DNA of 64,000 nt from Curvibacter gracilis ATCC BAA-807 (GTDB lineage: Bacteria > Pseudomonadota > Gammaproteobacteria > Burkholderiales > Burkholderiaceae_C). The notes beneath the pieces were generated by a model, which saw only the letters and a list, made by a program, of their open reading frames with translations, ran no database searches and was not told the origin of the DNA. The stretch's first letter is position 1. Each line of letters begins with the position of its first letter. Where the stretch lies: NCBI RefSeq assembly GCF_000518645.1, contig NZ_JADZ01000015.1:1-64000 (forward strand), read 5' to 3'. Positions 46,111-55,458 of the stretch are shown piece by piece. Both the position numbers and the translations under genes were made by a program.

Positions 46111-49100
46111 TCACCAGGTGTCCACAAACCGCCCCGGCTGGCGTGGCTGCTGGGTGGCCGAGGCCAGGCCGCGCAGCAGCCAGCTGCGGGTGTCGGCCGG
46201 GTCGATCACGGCATCGATCTCCAGCGTGGCGGCCATGTTCATGGCTTCGCCGTTGGCGTACTGCTGATCGACCAGGCGCTTGAACAGCGCTTCGCGCTCG
46301 GGCCCGGCGGGCGCCGCCTCCAGCTCTTTGCGGAAGCCCAGGCGCACGGCCCCTTCCAGGCCCATGGCGCCGAACTCGCCCGTGGGCCAGGCGACAGTGA
46401 ACACCGGCGCATCAAAGCCGCCGGCCGTCATGGCCTGGGCGCCCAGGCCGTAGCCCTTGCGCAGCACCACGGCAAAAAAGGGCACGCTGAGGTGGGCCGC
46501 CACCACGAACATGCGGCACACATGGCGCACCTGGGCCTGGGCCTCGATGTCGGGCCCGACCATGAAGCCCGGGGTGTCGGTCAGCGAGACGATGGGCAGG
46601 CCGTGGGCATTGCACAGCTGCATGAAGCGGGCCGCCTTGTCGGCGGCCTCCACATCGATGGCGCCGCCCAGGTGCTTGGGGTTGTTGGCGATCAGGCCCA
46701 CGGCCCGGCCCTCGATGCGCGCCAGCGCCGTCACCATGCCGGCACCAAAGCCCGCGCGCAGCTCCAGCAGCGAGCCCTCGTCGACCAGGCCGCGCATCAC
46801 CTCGCGCACCTCGTACACGCGCAGGCGGTTTTCCGGCACGGCATGGCGCAGCAGCCGCTGATCCGGCGCAGCCCAGCCCGCCACGGGGCCCTGGAAATAC
46901 GACAGGTACTGACGCGCCACCGCCACGGCTTCGGCCTCGTCGCGCACCAGCACATCGATCACGCCATTGGCCGACTGCACCCCGCTGGGCCCGATCTGCT
47001 CGGGCTTGAACACGCCCAGGCCGCCGCCCTCGATCATGGCCGGCCCGCTCATGCCGATGTTGCTGGCCTCGGTGGCGATGATCACATCGGCACAGCCCAG
47101 CAAGGCGGCATTGCCGGCAAAGCAGCGCCCGTGCACGATGCCCACCACCGGCACCTGGCCCGACAGGGCCGCAAAGCGGCTGAAGGTGTGGTTGTTGAGG
47201 CCGGCCACGATGGGCATGTCGGTGTCGCCCGGGCGCCCGCCGCCGCCCTCGGCAAACAGCACCACGGGCAGACGCAGCTGGTGCGCCAGCGCCAGCATGC
47301 GGTCGGTCTTGTGGTGGTTGCGCATGCCCTGGGTGCCGGCCAGCACGGTGTAGTCGTAGGCCATGACCACGGCGCGCGAGCGCTCGGGGCCGAACTGCGC
47401 TGCGTTGACGCTGCCGATGCCCGTCACCATGCCGTCGGCCGGGGTGTTGGCCACCAGGTCTTCGAGGCTGCGGCGGCGGGTCTGGGCGGCAATGGCCAGT
47501 GCGCCGTATTCGATGAAGCTGTCGGCATCGCACAGGTCGGCGATGTTCTCGCGGGCGGTGCGCCCGCCCTGGGCGTGGCGCTTGGCCACAGCCGCCGGGC
47601 GGTTCTGGTCGAGGGTGTGGGCGTGGCGGTCGATGACGCGCTGCAGATCGGGGCGGATGTGGTCCGGGTCGAGCGTCTGCAGCACGGCCTGGGCCTGCAG
47701 CTCGCCGGCCACCGGCTCGAGCACCAGCACCGCCTGGCCCGCGCTCAGGTAGTCGCCCGGCACCGCCGCCAGGGCCAGCACGCGGCCGGCCTGCGGGGCC
47801 TGCAGCACGTGCTCCATCTTCATGGCCTCGAGCACCGCCAGCGGCGCGCCGGCGGGCAGCACATCGCCCACCGCCACATGGAACTGCACCAGGCGCGCCG
47901 GCATGGGGGCGGCCACCGCGCCCTCGGGCAAGGCGGGCGCACTGGCGCGTGACTCGCCGGGCGCGGCCTGCGAGCGGGTGGCAACCACGGGCAGGGCCGC
48001 CAGCAGCTCGGGCAGCACCTGCTCCAGCCAACGGGTGTGGATCTGCTGGCTGGCCATCTCGGGCCGTGCCGCGAGGGCCTGCAGCAGGCCCAGGTTGGTG
48101 GCCAGGCCTTCGATGCGGCACTCGGCCAGGGCGCGCTGTGAGCGCCGCAACACATCGGCAAAGGCCGGGCTGCGCGAACTGACGATGAGCTTGGCCAGCA
48201 AGGTGTCGTAATGCGGCGAGGGGCTGGCCCCGGCCACGCCATGGGTGTCGATGCGGATGCCGGGGCCGGTGGGCAGGTCGAAACGGCTCAGGGTGCCGTG
48301 GCCCGGCGTGGCCTGGCCATCGGCGCTGAGGGTTTCCGCGTTGATGCGCCACTGCACGGCATAGCCGCGAGGTTCAGGCGGGCGCAGCGAATCCAGCCCG
48401 AGCTGGGCCAGGCTGCGGCCGCCGGCCAGGGCGATCTGCAGCTGCACCAGGTCCAGGCCGGTCACTTCTTCGGTGACGGTGTGCTCGACCTGCAGCCGGG
48501 CATTGGCCTCGATGAAGACAAAGGGCAGGTCCGCCGAGGCCAGGTCGACCAGGAACTCGAAGGTGCCCAGGCCCTGGTAGTGCAGCTCGCGCGCCAGGCG
48601 CAGGGCTGCTTCGGTGAGGGCGGCGCGCAGGCCCGGCGTGAGCGAAGGGCTGGGCGCCACCTCGACCAGCTTCTGAAAGCGCCGCTGCACGCTGCATTCG
48701 CGCTCGCCCAGGGCCATCACCTGGTGGCCGTCGCCCAGCACCTGCACCTCGATGTGGCGGGCGCCGGTCATGAGGCGCTCCACATAGACGCCCTCGACCC
48801 CGAAGGCGGCCAGCGCCTCGGAGCGGCAGCGCAGCCAGGCCTCGGGCAGCTCGTCGGGGTGCTGCACGGCGCGCATGCCGCGCCCGCCGCCGCCCCCCAC
48901 GGCCTTGACCATCACGCCCGCGCCCTGCTGGGCCGCCATGAAGGCCTGGGCCGCCTCGAGCGTGACGGCCCCGGTGCTGCCCGGCATCAGCGGCACGCCA
49001 CAGCGCTGGGCCAGGGCCCGTGCAGCCGCCTTGTCACCGAGGGTGTTGAGTGTGTCCACGCCGGGCCCGATGAAGCGCAGGCCGGCCTGGGCACAGGCCT

Positions 49101-49386
49101 CGGCGAAGTCGGCACGCTCGCTGAGAAAGCCGTAGCCGGGGTGCACGGCCTGGCAGCCGGTGTCGCGCGCCACGGCGATCAGGGCCGCCGCATCGAGGTA
49201 GGCGGCCGGGCCGGTGGCGGTCAGCGCCACGGCCTGGTCGGCCGCCTGCACATGGGGCGCGTGGGCATCGTCCTGGGCATGCACGGCCACGCTGGCAATG
49301 CCCATTTCATGCAGGGCGCGCACGATGCGCAAGGCCACCTCGCCACGGTTGGCGACCAGGACTTTGGAAAACACAGGATGGCTCAC
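46111..49386 (-). CDS. Single-chain biotin-dependent acyl-CoA carboxylase (BC-BCCP-CT)
   Basis: A 1091-residue cytosolic enzyme that carboxylates acyl-CoA using ATP, bicarbonate and biotin. All three functions are on one chain: biotin carboxylase (about 1-455; FSKVLVANRGEVALRI, the glycine-rich loop VKAVGGGGGRGM, and EANARLQVEH), biotin carrier (about 485-560; LEAMKMEH, biotin on K523), and carboxyltransferase (about 570-1091, both beta- and alpha-type halves; GGGRPGDTDMP, TEASNIGMSGPAMIEGGG). Ordinary acetyl- or propionyl-CoA carboxylases split these over two or more subunits. It lies 63 bases after the acyl-CoA ligase gene, probably in one operon, with a divergent TetR gene; substrate undetermined. 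Confidence 0.93.
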   Translation of the reverse strand: MSHPVFSKVLVANRGEVALRIVRALHEMGIASVAVHAQDDAHAPHVQAADQAVALTATGPAAYLDAAALIAVARDTGCQAVHPGYGFLSERADFAEACAQAGLRFIGPGVDTLNTLGDKAAARALAQRCGVPLMPGSTGAVTLEAAQAFMAAQQGAGVMVKAVGGGGGRGMRAVQHPDELPEAWLRCRSEALAAFGVEGVYVERLMTGARHIEVQVLGDGHQVMALGERECSVQRRFQKLVEVAPSPSLTPGLRAALTEAALRLARELHYQGLGTFEFLVDLASADLPFVFIEANARLQVEHTVTEEVTGLDLVQLQIALAGGRSLAQLGLDSLRPPEPRGYAVQWRINAETLSADGQATPGHGTLSRFDLPTGPGIRIDTHGVAGASPSPHYDTLLAKLIVSSRSPAFADVLRRSQRALAECRIEGLATNLGLLQALAARPEMASQQIHTRWLEQVLPELLAALPVVATRSQAAPGESRASAPALPEGAVAAPMPARLVQFHVAVGDVLPAGAPLAVLEAMKMEHVLQAPQAGRVLALAAVPGDYLSAGQAVLVLEPVAGELQAQAVLQTLDPDHIRPDLQRVIDRHAHTLDQNRPAAVAKRHAQGGRTARENIADLCDADSFIEYGALAIAAQTRRRSLEDLVANTPADGMVTGIGSVNAAQFGPERSRAVVMAYDYTVLAGTQGMRNHHKTDRMLALAHQLRLPVVLFAEGGGGRPGDTDMPIVAGLNNHTFSRFAALSGQVPVVGIVHGRCFAGNAALLGCADVIIATEASNIGMSGPAMIEGGGLGVFKPEQIGPSGVQSANGVIDVLVRDEAEAVAVARQYLSYFQGPVAGWAAPDQRLLRHAVPENRLRVYEVREVMRGLVDEGSLLELRAGFGAGMVTALARIEGRAVGLIANNPKHLGGAIDVEAADKAARFMQLCNAHGLPIVSLTDTPGFMVGPDIEAQAQVRHVCRMFVVAAHLSVPFFAVVLRKGYGLGAQAMTAGGFDAPVFTVAWPTGEFGAMGLEGAVRLGFRKELEAAPAGPEREALFKRLVDQQYANGEAMNMAATLEIDAVIDPADTRSWLLRGLASATQQPRQPGRFVDTW

Positions 49387-49449
49387 AAGGGCTCCAGACC
49401 GGTTGAAACAGGGATGCGCCAGGGCGCAAAAAAGCAGGGGATCAGGGGT

Positions 49450-51081
49450 TCAGGCCACGTCGCGCAGCAGGCGGCGCAGCACCTTGCCGGCACCGGTGGC
49501 GGGCAGCGCGTCGATGAAGCGGACCTCACGCGGGGCCTTGTAGGGGGCCATGTTCTCACGCGACCACTGCAGCAGCTCGGCGGCCTCGAGCGTGGCGCCA
49601 GGCTTGCGCACGATGAAGGCGCGCACCACCTCGCCCTTGTCGGGGTCGGGCACGCCCAGCACGGCGGCCTGGGCCACCGCGGGGTGCTTGATCAGGATGG
49701 TTTCGACCTCTTCGGGGAACACGCTGTAGCCCGAGACCTTGATCATCTCCTTGAAGCGACCGATGAAGGTGAGGTAGCCGTCGGCATCGAGCCGGCCCAT
49801 GTCACCGGTCCAGACCCAGCCCTGGCGCAGGGTCTTGGCGGTGGCCTCGGGCTGGTTCCAGTAGCCCTTGAAATTGCCCGGGCTGCGCAGGGTGATCTCG
49901 CCCACTTCGCCGGGGGGCAGGGTGGCACCGGTCTCGGGGTCGACGATGCGGATCTCGTTGCCGGGCACGGCCTTGCCGTGCGCGCCCCAGCGGATGGCGT
50001 CGTGCGGCATGTAGGTGTCGACCGTGTGGGTCTCGCTCAGACCGTAGGCGGCCTCGAAGCTGGTGCAGTTCGGGGCCAGGCCCTGCCATTGGCGCGCCAG
50101 CGCTTCGGTGAAGGTGATGCCGAAGCTGGTGACGGGGTTCATGCGCAGGGCCGAGAAGTCGAGCTCGCGCACCCCGCTCACCTGCATCACCGCCACGTTC
50201 ATGGGGGCGATGCTGTACCACCAGCTGACGCGGTGCCGGGCCAGCGCCTGGGCCGTGGCCAGCGGGTCGAAACGCTGCAGCAGCACGGTGGTGGCCCCGG
50301 TGTAGACCGGCACGTTGATGCCCATCACCATGCCGGCGATGTGGTACAGCGGGGCAATCGCCAGCAGCACGTCGTCACGGCTGACCACGTTGCAGTTCGA
50401 GGCGGCTGCGGTCTTGAACAAGGCGTTGCCGTAGCTCAGCATGGCGCCCTTGGGCAGGCCGGTGGTGCCCGAGGTGTAGGTCATCAGGGCCACATCATCG
50501 AGGCGGATCGTCACCGGCGCGGGCTGGCCGCCGGCGTCGAGCGCGGCCTGGAAGTCTTCGCAGCCCGCAGGCAGCGGCAGGGGGGCGTCGCGCAAGGCCA
50601 GCAACTCGGGCGGCACATCGAGGGCCGGGTCCGTCGGCAGCCAGGCGGCCTGGCGCACCATGAAGACCTGCTGCAGGGCGGTCTGGGCGCGCACCTTTTC
50701 AACCACCGGCAGCAGGCTGTCGGCCGCCACGATGACCCGGGCGCGCAGGTCGTTGAGCTGGTAGCTGAGCTCATGCTCCTTGTTGAGCGGGCCGCAGGGG
50801 CAGACGATGGCGCCGATCTTCTGGATGCCGAAATGCGCCACCACGTACTGCGGGCAGTTGCCCAGGAACAGGGCCACCGGCTCGCCGGGCTGCACCTGAA
50901 GTGCCTGCAGGCGCGCGGCAAAGGCGTCGCTGGCACGGTCGATCTCAGCCCAGCTGAGGGCGCGCCCGTACCAGAGGTAGGCCACCGCCTCGGGTCGCTC
51001 GCGGGCGTGGCGACGCAGGTGTTCGTGCAGCGGGAGTTCGGCAACAGCGGGGGTCTGCACGGTCTGGGCGGTCGGGGCCAT
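49450..51081 (-). CDS. AMP-dependent acyl-CoA ligase
   Basis: A 543-residue ANL ligase. Motifs: TYTSGTTGLPKGAM P-loop, YGLSETHTVD adenine/acid motif, WVWTGDMGRLDADGYLTFIGR, and the catalytic lysine at TGAGKVLRR. The central style is close to carnitine/crotonobetaine or medium-chain acyl ligases, but the acid is unknown. AAGGAG is well placed before the ATG. It is the first gene of an operon with the carboxylase and would supply its acyl-CoA. Divergent from tetR with a palindromic operator between. Confidence 0.9.
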   Translation of the reverse strand: MAPTAQTVQTPAVAELPLHEHLRRHARERPEAVAYLWYGRALSWAEIDRASDAFAARLQALQVQPGEPVALFLGNCPQYVVAHFGIQKIGAIVCPCGPLNKEHELSYQLNDLRARVIVAADSLLPVVEKVRAQTALQQVFMVRQAAWLPTDPALDVPPELLALRDAPLPLPAGCEDFQAALDAGGQPAPVTIRLDDVALMTYTSGTTGLPKGAMLSYGNALFKTAAASNCNVVSRDDVLLAIAPLYHIAGMVMGINVPVYTGATTVLLQRFDPLATAQALARHRVSWWYSIAPMNVAVMQVSGVRELDFSALRMNPVTSFGITFTEALARQWQGLAPNCTSFEAAYGLSETHTVDTYMPHDAIRWGAHGKAVPGNEIRIVDPETGATLPPGEVGEITLRSPGNFKGYWNQPEATAKTLRQGWVWTGDMGRLDADGYLTFIGRFKEMIKVSGYSVFPEEVETILIKHPAVAQAAVLGVPDPDKGEVVRAFIVRKPGATLEAAELLQWSRENMAPYKAPREVRFIDALPATGAGKVLRRLLRDVA

Positions 51082-51189
51082 GGTGTCTCCTTGGGTGTTA
51101 TGGGGATGGCCCGGGGCATGGGGGGTCGGCCCCGGGCGATGCATCAGGGTTTGCGATAGGACTGAACCCCCATCGGCGGCTTGCCAATA

Positions 51190-51226
51190 TATACCGTCAG
51201 GTAGAACAATGCTACCCAAAGGTATA
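51190..51226. promoter_or_regulatory. Imperfect palindrome, candidate TetR operator
   Basis: TATACC-N4-GGTAG, seven bases, CTACC-N4-GGTATA. The two 15-base arms are inverted and match at both ends. It lies in the divergent gap between the ligase and tetR genes, where such repressors bind. Confidence 0.6.
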
Positions 51227-51252
51227 ACCGGCGCGACAGGCAAAATCTGGCC

Positions 51253-51906
51253 ATGAGCAAAAAATCAACCCCTCCCCGTGGCCGCCAGAAGGCCGACACC
51301 GCCCGCACCGACGAGAAGCGCGAGAGCATCCTGCGCGCCGCCGAAGGCCTGTTCGCCGAGCAGGGCTATGCCAACACCACCATCGACCAGATCGCCCAGC
51401 GCCTGGGGGTGACCAAGCCTTTCGTCTACTACTACTTCCACAACAAGCTCGAGATCTTCGAGCAACTGTCCTGGCGCCCGGCCGTGGCCTGCTTCACCAG
51501 CATGGACTTTGCCGCCGACGACCCGCGCCCCGCGCATGAAAAGGTGACCGAAGGCATCGAACGGCTGATCCGCGCCACGCTGGCGCACTACCCGGCGGCC
51601 TTCTTCCCCTACCGCGAGCCGCAGGTCTACCGCCCCGAGTACCTGGTGGCCCAGAAAAAGCTGGCCAACCACTTCTACGACCGGCTGTGCGCCCTGCTGG
51701 AGCAGGGGCGCAGCGAAGGCATGTTCGATTTCGACGAGACCCGCATCACCGCCCTGGCGGCCTGCAGCCTGCCCGGCTTTCTGTACAACTGGTACCGCCC
51801 CGATGGCCGCATGGGCCCCGAGGAGCTGGTGCAGACCCTGGCCCCGCTGGCCTGGCGCGTTCTGGGCCTGCGGCGCAGCCGCCGGCGCGGCACGGCCGCC
51901 ACCTGA
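51253..51906 (+). CDS. TetR family transcriptional regulator
   Basis: A 217-residue regulator. N-terminal helix-turn-helix (about residues 22-68: RESILRAAEGLFAEQGYANTTIDQIAQRLGVTKPFVYYYFHNKLEIF). The C-terminal ligand domain (about 80-200) has an unusual aromatic patch HYPAAFFPYREPQVYRPEYL, consistent with a hydrophobic or acyl ligand. Divergent from the acyl-CoA ligase/carboxylase operon, which it probably represses together with itself. Confidence 0.92.
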   Translation: MSKKSTPPRGRQKADTARTDEKRESILRAAEGLFAEQGYANTTIDQIAQRLGVTKPFVYYYFHNKLEIFEQLSWRPAVACFTSMDFAADDPRPAHEKVTEGIERLIRATLAHYPAAFFPYREPQVYRPEYLVAQKKLANHFYDRLCALLEQGRSEGMFDFDETRITALAACSLPGFLYNWYRPDGRMGPEELVQTLAPLAWRVLGLRRSRRRGTAAT

Positions 51907-51999
51907 GCATGCGGGGGGCTGCATGAGAACAGCCGGGCGGATGGATTCCTTCAGGCGGCCCGCCGGGTCGCCCTTTCACACCCCAAACCGGAGACACCC

Positions 52000-53325
52000 A
52001 TGAACCATCCCCCGTGCCGATCTGGCCGATCTGGCCGATCTGGCCGACATGACCAATATGGCCGCCACGTGCTCAGTGCCGCAGCCCTGCTGCTGGCTGG
52101 CCTCACCACAAACGCCCAGGCCGCGCCGGGCGAGGTCGGCTTCAAGGTGGCCTACATCGATCCGCTGTCGGGGCCGTTTGCCAATGTGGGCGAGCTGATG
52201 CTCACCCACACCCAGTTCGCGATCGAAGAGATCAATGCCAAGGGCGGCATCGCCGTGGCTGGCCAGGGCCCGGTGAAGCTGCAGCTGCTGCAGTTCGACA
52301 GCAAGCTGTCGGCCCAGGAAAGCCTGAGCGCGCTGCAATCGGCCATCGACCAAGGCGCCCGCGCCATCGTCACCGGGGGCTCGGGCTCGTCGGTGGTGGC
52401 GGCGCTGGTGCAGGCCGCGGCCAAGCACAACGAGCGCAACCCCGATCGAGCGGTGCTGGTGCTGAACCACTCCTCCATCGACCCCGACCTGACCGGCAAA
52501 TCGTGCAACTTCTGGCACTTTCAGTTCGAGGCCAACACGGCCATGAAGATGAAGGCCATTGCCAACACCATCAAGAAGATGCCCGAGGTCAAGAAGGTGT
52601 ACCTGCTGAACCAGGACTACGCCCACGGCAAGCAGTGGGCGCACTATGGGCAGGAGCTGGTGGGCCTGGCGAGGCCCGACATCCAGTTCGTGGGCGAGAC
52701 CCTGCACCCGATCGGGCGAGTGAAGGATTTTTCGCCCTATGTGGCCAAGATGAAGGCCGCGGGTGCCGACTCGGTGATCACCGGCAACTGGGGCCAGGAC
52801 ATGACGCTGCTGCTCAAGGCGGCGGGCGATGCCGGCTATGGGCTGCGCTATTTCAACCACAGCGCGGGCTCGATCCCGGGCACCGTGCTGGCCGTGTCGC
52901 AGGCCAAGCTGGGCCAGCTGACCTGGGTGGCCGAGTGGCACCCCGGTGAGGCCGGCACACCCCGGGTCGACGCCCTGGCCAAGGCCTACAAGGCCCGCAC
53001 CGGCAAGGAGTTTCTGGCGCCCCGCATCGACATGACGCCGCGCTTCCTGGCCGCAGCCATCCAGAAGGCGCAGTCGCTGGACGCGGTCAAGATCGCCCGT
53101 TCGCTCGAAGACCTGACCCTGGACACCCCTGTGGGCCCGGTGCGCATGCGCGGCGAAGACCACCAGGCCCTGCTGCCCCAGGTGGTCAACACCATCGCGC
53201 CGGTCGACGGCAAGACCGTCAAGGTGGGCTGGGAAGGCACGAACTATGGCTTCCGCACCGATGCGATGTACACCGGCAACGAGCTGGCCCAGGGCACCGA
53301 ATGCCGCATGACACGCCCGCAATGA
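52000..53325 (+). CDS. Branched-chain amino acid-type ABC substrate-binding protein (orphan)
   Basis: A 441-residue periplasmic protein of the LivJ/LivK (type I) fold: VGFKVAYIDPLSGPFANVG, EINAKGGIAVAG, NQDYAHGKQWAHY, and GNWGQDMTLLLKAAGDAG. The signal peptide has an unusual N region with repeated Ser-Gly-Arg, encoded by three perfect GATCTGGCC units (52019-52045) plus two altered ones. No permease or ATPase is near, so it must share a transporter or act as a sensor. RBS GGAG is upstream of the ATG. Confidence 0.88.
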   Translation: MNHPPCRSGRSGRSGRHDQYGRHVLSAAALLLAGLTTNAQAAPGEVGFKVAYIDPLSGPFANVGELMLTHTQFAIEEINAKGGIAVAGQGPVKLQLLQFDSKLSAQESLSALQSAIDQGARAIVTGGSGSSVVAALVQAAAKHNERNPDRAVLVLNHSSIDPDLTGKSCNFWHFQFEANTAMKMKAIANTIKKMPEVKKVYLLNQDYAHGKQWAHYGQELVGLARPDIQFVGETLHPIGRVKDFSPYVAKMKAAGADSVITGNWGQDMTLLLKAAGDAGYGLRYFNHSAGSIPGTVLAVSQAKLGQLTWVAEWHPGEAGTPRVDALAKAYKARTGKEFLAPRIDMTPRFLAAAIQKAQSLDAVKIARSLEDLTLDTPVGPVRMRGEDHQALLPQVVNTIAPVDGKTVKVGWEGTNYGFRTDAMYTGNELAQGTECRMTRPQ

Positions 53326-53414
53326 ATGCGGGGCTGGCGCCTGAAGCGGCTTGAGATGGTCTGAGGTGGCTTGAGACGACGCACAATCGGGGCCTGCCCA
53401 GCACGCCCCCGACC

Positions 53415-53891
53415 ATGAGCGACACCCCCACCGACCTCGACCGCATCGACCTGCGCATCCTGCAAGTGCTGCAGGAAGACGGGCGCATCTCCAACCTCAA
53501 ACTGGCCGAGTCCGTGGCCCTGTCACCCACTGCCGTGCTGGCCCGGGTGCAGCGCCTGACCCGCGAGGGCTACATCCTGGGCTACGAGGCGCGGCTCAAC
53601 CCGCTCAAGCTCGGGGCCGGGATGATGGTGTTTGTGGAGGTGCTGCTGGACCGCACCACCCCCCATGTGTTTGAAGAGTTCCAGGCCGCGGTGCAGGTGC
53701 GCCCCGAGATCATGGAGTGCCACATGGTGGCCGGCGGATTCGACTACCTGCTCAAGACCCGCATGGCCGACATGGCCTCGTACCGGTCGTTTGCCGGCAC
53801 GGTGCTGTGGCAGTTGCCGGGGGTGCGCGAGACACGCACCTACGCAGTGATGGAAGAGGTGAAGAACACCACCCACCTGAAGCTGCTCTAG
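53415..53891 (+). CDS. Lrp/AsnC family regulator
   Basis: A 158-residue regulator: helix-turn-helix (DLRILQVLQEDGRISNLKLAESVALSPTAVLARVQRLTREGYI) and a RAM/AsnC ligand domain (GMMVFVEVLLDRTTPHVFEEF, VAGGFDYLLKTRM). The close match to Lrp in the helix region suggests amino-acid sensing. It follows the LivK-type gene by 89 bases and is convergent with the aldehyde dehydrogenase gene. Confidence 0.93.
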   Translation: MSDTPTDLDRIDLRILQVLQEDGRISNLKLAESVALSPTAVLARVQRLTREGYILGYEARLNPLKLGAGMMVFVEVLLDRTTPHVFEEFQAAVQVRPEIMECHMVAGGFDYLLKTRMADMASYRSFAGTVLWQLPGVRETRTYAVMEEVKNTTHLKLL

Positions 53892-53998
53892 GGCCGCCAG
53901 GGTGACCAGGCCGGCGTCGGGCGTGCTTGATATGGATGCCCCCATCGCGCCGGTGCCCATGCCATCCCCAGGCATCAGCGCCCTGGACGGGGGCGGGC

Positions 53999-55441
53999 TC
54001 AGCGCGCCACGGCCCCCATGATGGCCTTGACCTCGAGGAAATCCCGGAAGCCGTGCTCGCCCCACTCGCGCCCGTTGCCCGACTGCTTGTAGCCGCCAAA
54101 GGGCGCCGCCGGGTCGGGGCCCGCCCCGTTCAGATGAACCATGCCCGTGCGCAGACGCTGGGCCACGCGCCGCGCATGGTCGAGGCTGCCCGACTGCACA
54201 TAGCCCGACAGCCCGTACGGCGTGTCGTTGGCCATGCGGATGGCATCGTCTTCGCTGTCGTACGGGATGATGACCAGGACCGGGCCAAAGATCTCTTCTC
54301 GCGCAATGGTCATGTCATTGCGCACATCGGCGAACACCGTGGGCTTGACGAAAAAGCCCTTGTTCAGCCCTTGGGGCCGGCCAGTGCCGCCGGCGACCAA
54401 GGTAGCCCCTTCGTCGATGCCCTTTTGAATCAGGCCCTGGATCTTGCTGAACTGCGCCTGGCTGGCCACCGGGCCCATGTGCATGCCCTCGGTCAGCGCG
54501 TCGGCCACCGGGGTGGCCTCGGCCACGGCCACGGCCTTGGCCAGGGCCATGGCCTGCGCCTGCCTGGCGCGCGGCACGAACAGGCGGGTGGGCGCATTGC
54601 AGCTCTGCCCCGAATTCATCAGCACCGCCTGCACGCCCTGCGTGACGGCCCGCTCCAGGTCGGCATCTTCCAGCACGATGTTGGCCGATTTGCCGCCCAG
54701 TTCCTGGGCCACGCGCTTGACCGTGTCGGCGGCCGCCTTGGCGACGGCGATGCCGGCGCGGGTGGAGCCCGTGAAGGTCACCATGTCGATGTCGGGGTGC
54801 ACCGACAGCGCTTCGCCCACGGACGGGCCGTCTCCGTTGACCAGGTTGAACACGCCGGGCGGCACGCCCGCCTCATGCAGCACCTCGGCGATCAGCAGGG
54901 CATTGAGCGGCGCCACCTCGGAGGGCTTGAGGACCATGGTGCAGCCCGCCGCCAGCGCCGGTGCCACCTTGCACAGGATCTGGTTGATGGGCCAGTTCCA
55001 GGGCGTGATCATGCCGACCACGCCGACGGGCTCGTGCACGATCGCGGTGCTGCCTTGCAGCTGCTCGAACGGGAAGTTTTTCAAGACCTCAAGGGTCGTG
55101 GCCAGGTGCGCCACGCCCATCGCCGCCTGCGCGGCCTTGGACAGCCACAGGGGCGCGCCCATCTCCAGGGAGATGGCGGCCACGATGTCGCCGTAGCGCT
55201 TCTGGTAGACCTCCAGCACCCGGCCCAGCAGGGTCAGGCGCTCTTCGCGCGTGGTCTGCGAGTAGCTTGCAAAGGCGCGTCGCGCTGCCGCCACCGCCTG
55301 GTTCACATCAGCGGCGCTGCCCATGCTGATCTGGGCGCAGACCTCTTCGTTGGAGGGGTTGACGACCTCGTGTATGGCGGGCACGGCGGGGTCCACCCAC
55401 TGACCATCGATGTAGAACTGGAGGTGCTTTTGTACGGTCAT
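53999..55441 (-). CDS. NAD(P)-dependent aldehyde dehydrogenase
   Basis: A 480-residue cytosolic enzyme oxidising an aldehyde to the acid. Motifs: TPWNWPINQILCKVAPALAAG, GSTRAGIAV, general-base segment ELGGKSANIV, the catalytic Cys in NSGQSCNAPTR, EEIFGPVLVI, and the closing PFGGYKQSGNGRE. It starts only 17 bases after the quinohemoprotein alcohol dehydrogenase, so the operon would turn an alcohol (periplasm) into aldehyde and then acid (cytosol). Start preceded by AAGGAG. Confidence 0.93.
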   Translation of the reverse strand: MTVQKHLQFYIDGQWVDPAVPAIHEVVNPSNEEVCAQISMGSAADVNQAVAAARRAFASYSQTTREERLTLLGRVLEVYQKRYGDIVAAISLEMGAPLWLSKAAQAAMGVAHLATTLEVLKNFPFEQLQGSTAIVHEPVGVVGMITPWNWPINQILCKVAPALAAGCTMVLKPSEVAPLNALLIAEVLHEAGVPPGVFNLVNGDGPSVGEALSVHPDIDMVTFTGSTRAGIAVAKAAADTVKRVAQELGGKSANIVLEDADLERAVTQGVQAVLMNSGQSCNAPTRLFVPRARQAQAMALAKAVAVAEATPVADALTEGMHMGPVASQAQFSKIQGLIQKGIDEGATLVAGGTGRPQGLNKGFFVKPTVFADVRNDMTIAREEIFGPVLVIIPYDSEDDAIRMANDTPYGLSGYVQSGSLDHARRVAQRLRTGMVHLNGAGPDPAAPFGGYKQSGNGREWGEHGFRDFLEVKAIMGAVAR

Positions 55442-55458
55442 GGGGTCTCCTTGGAGCG

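Noticed and set aside
48211-51159. Very long open frame (982 codons) on the plus strand opposite the carboxylase and ligase
   Set aside because: It is antisense to two clear enzymes, is His/Gly/Gln-rich, and has no domain; long shadow frames are expected at this GC content. The same holds for 12473-14581 and 37833-39965 on the minus strand.
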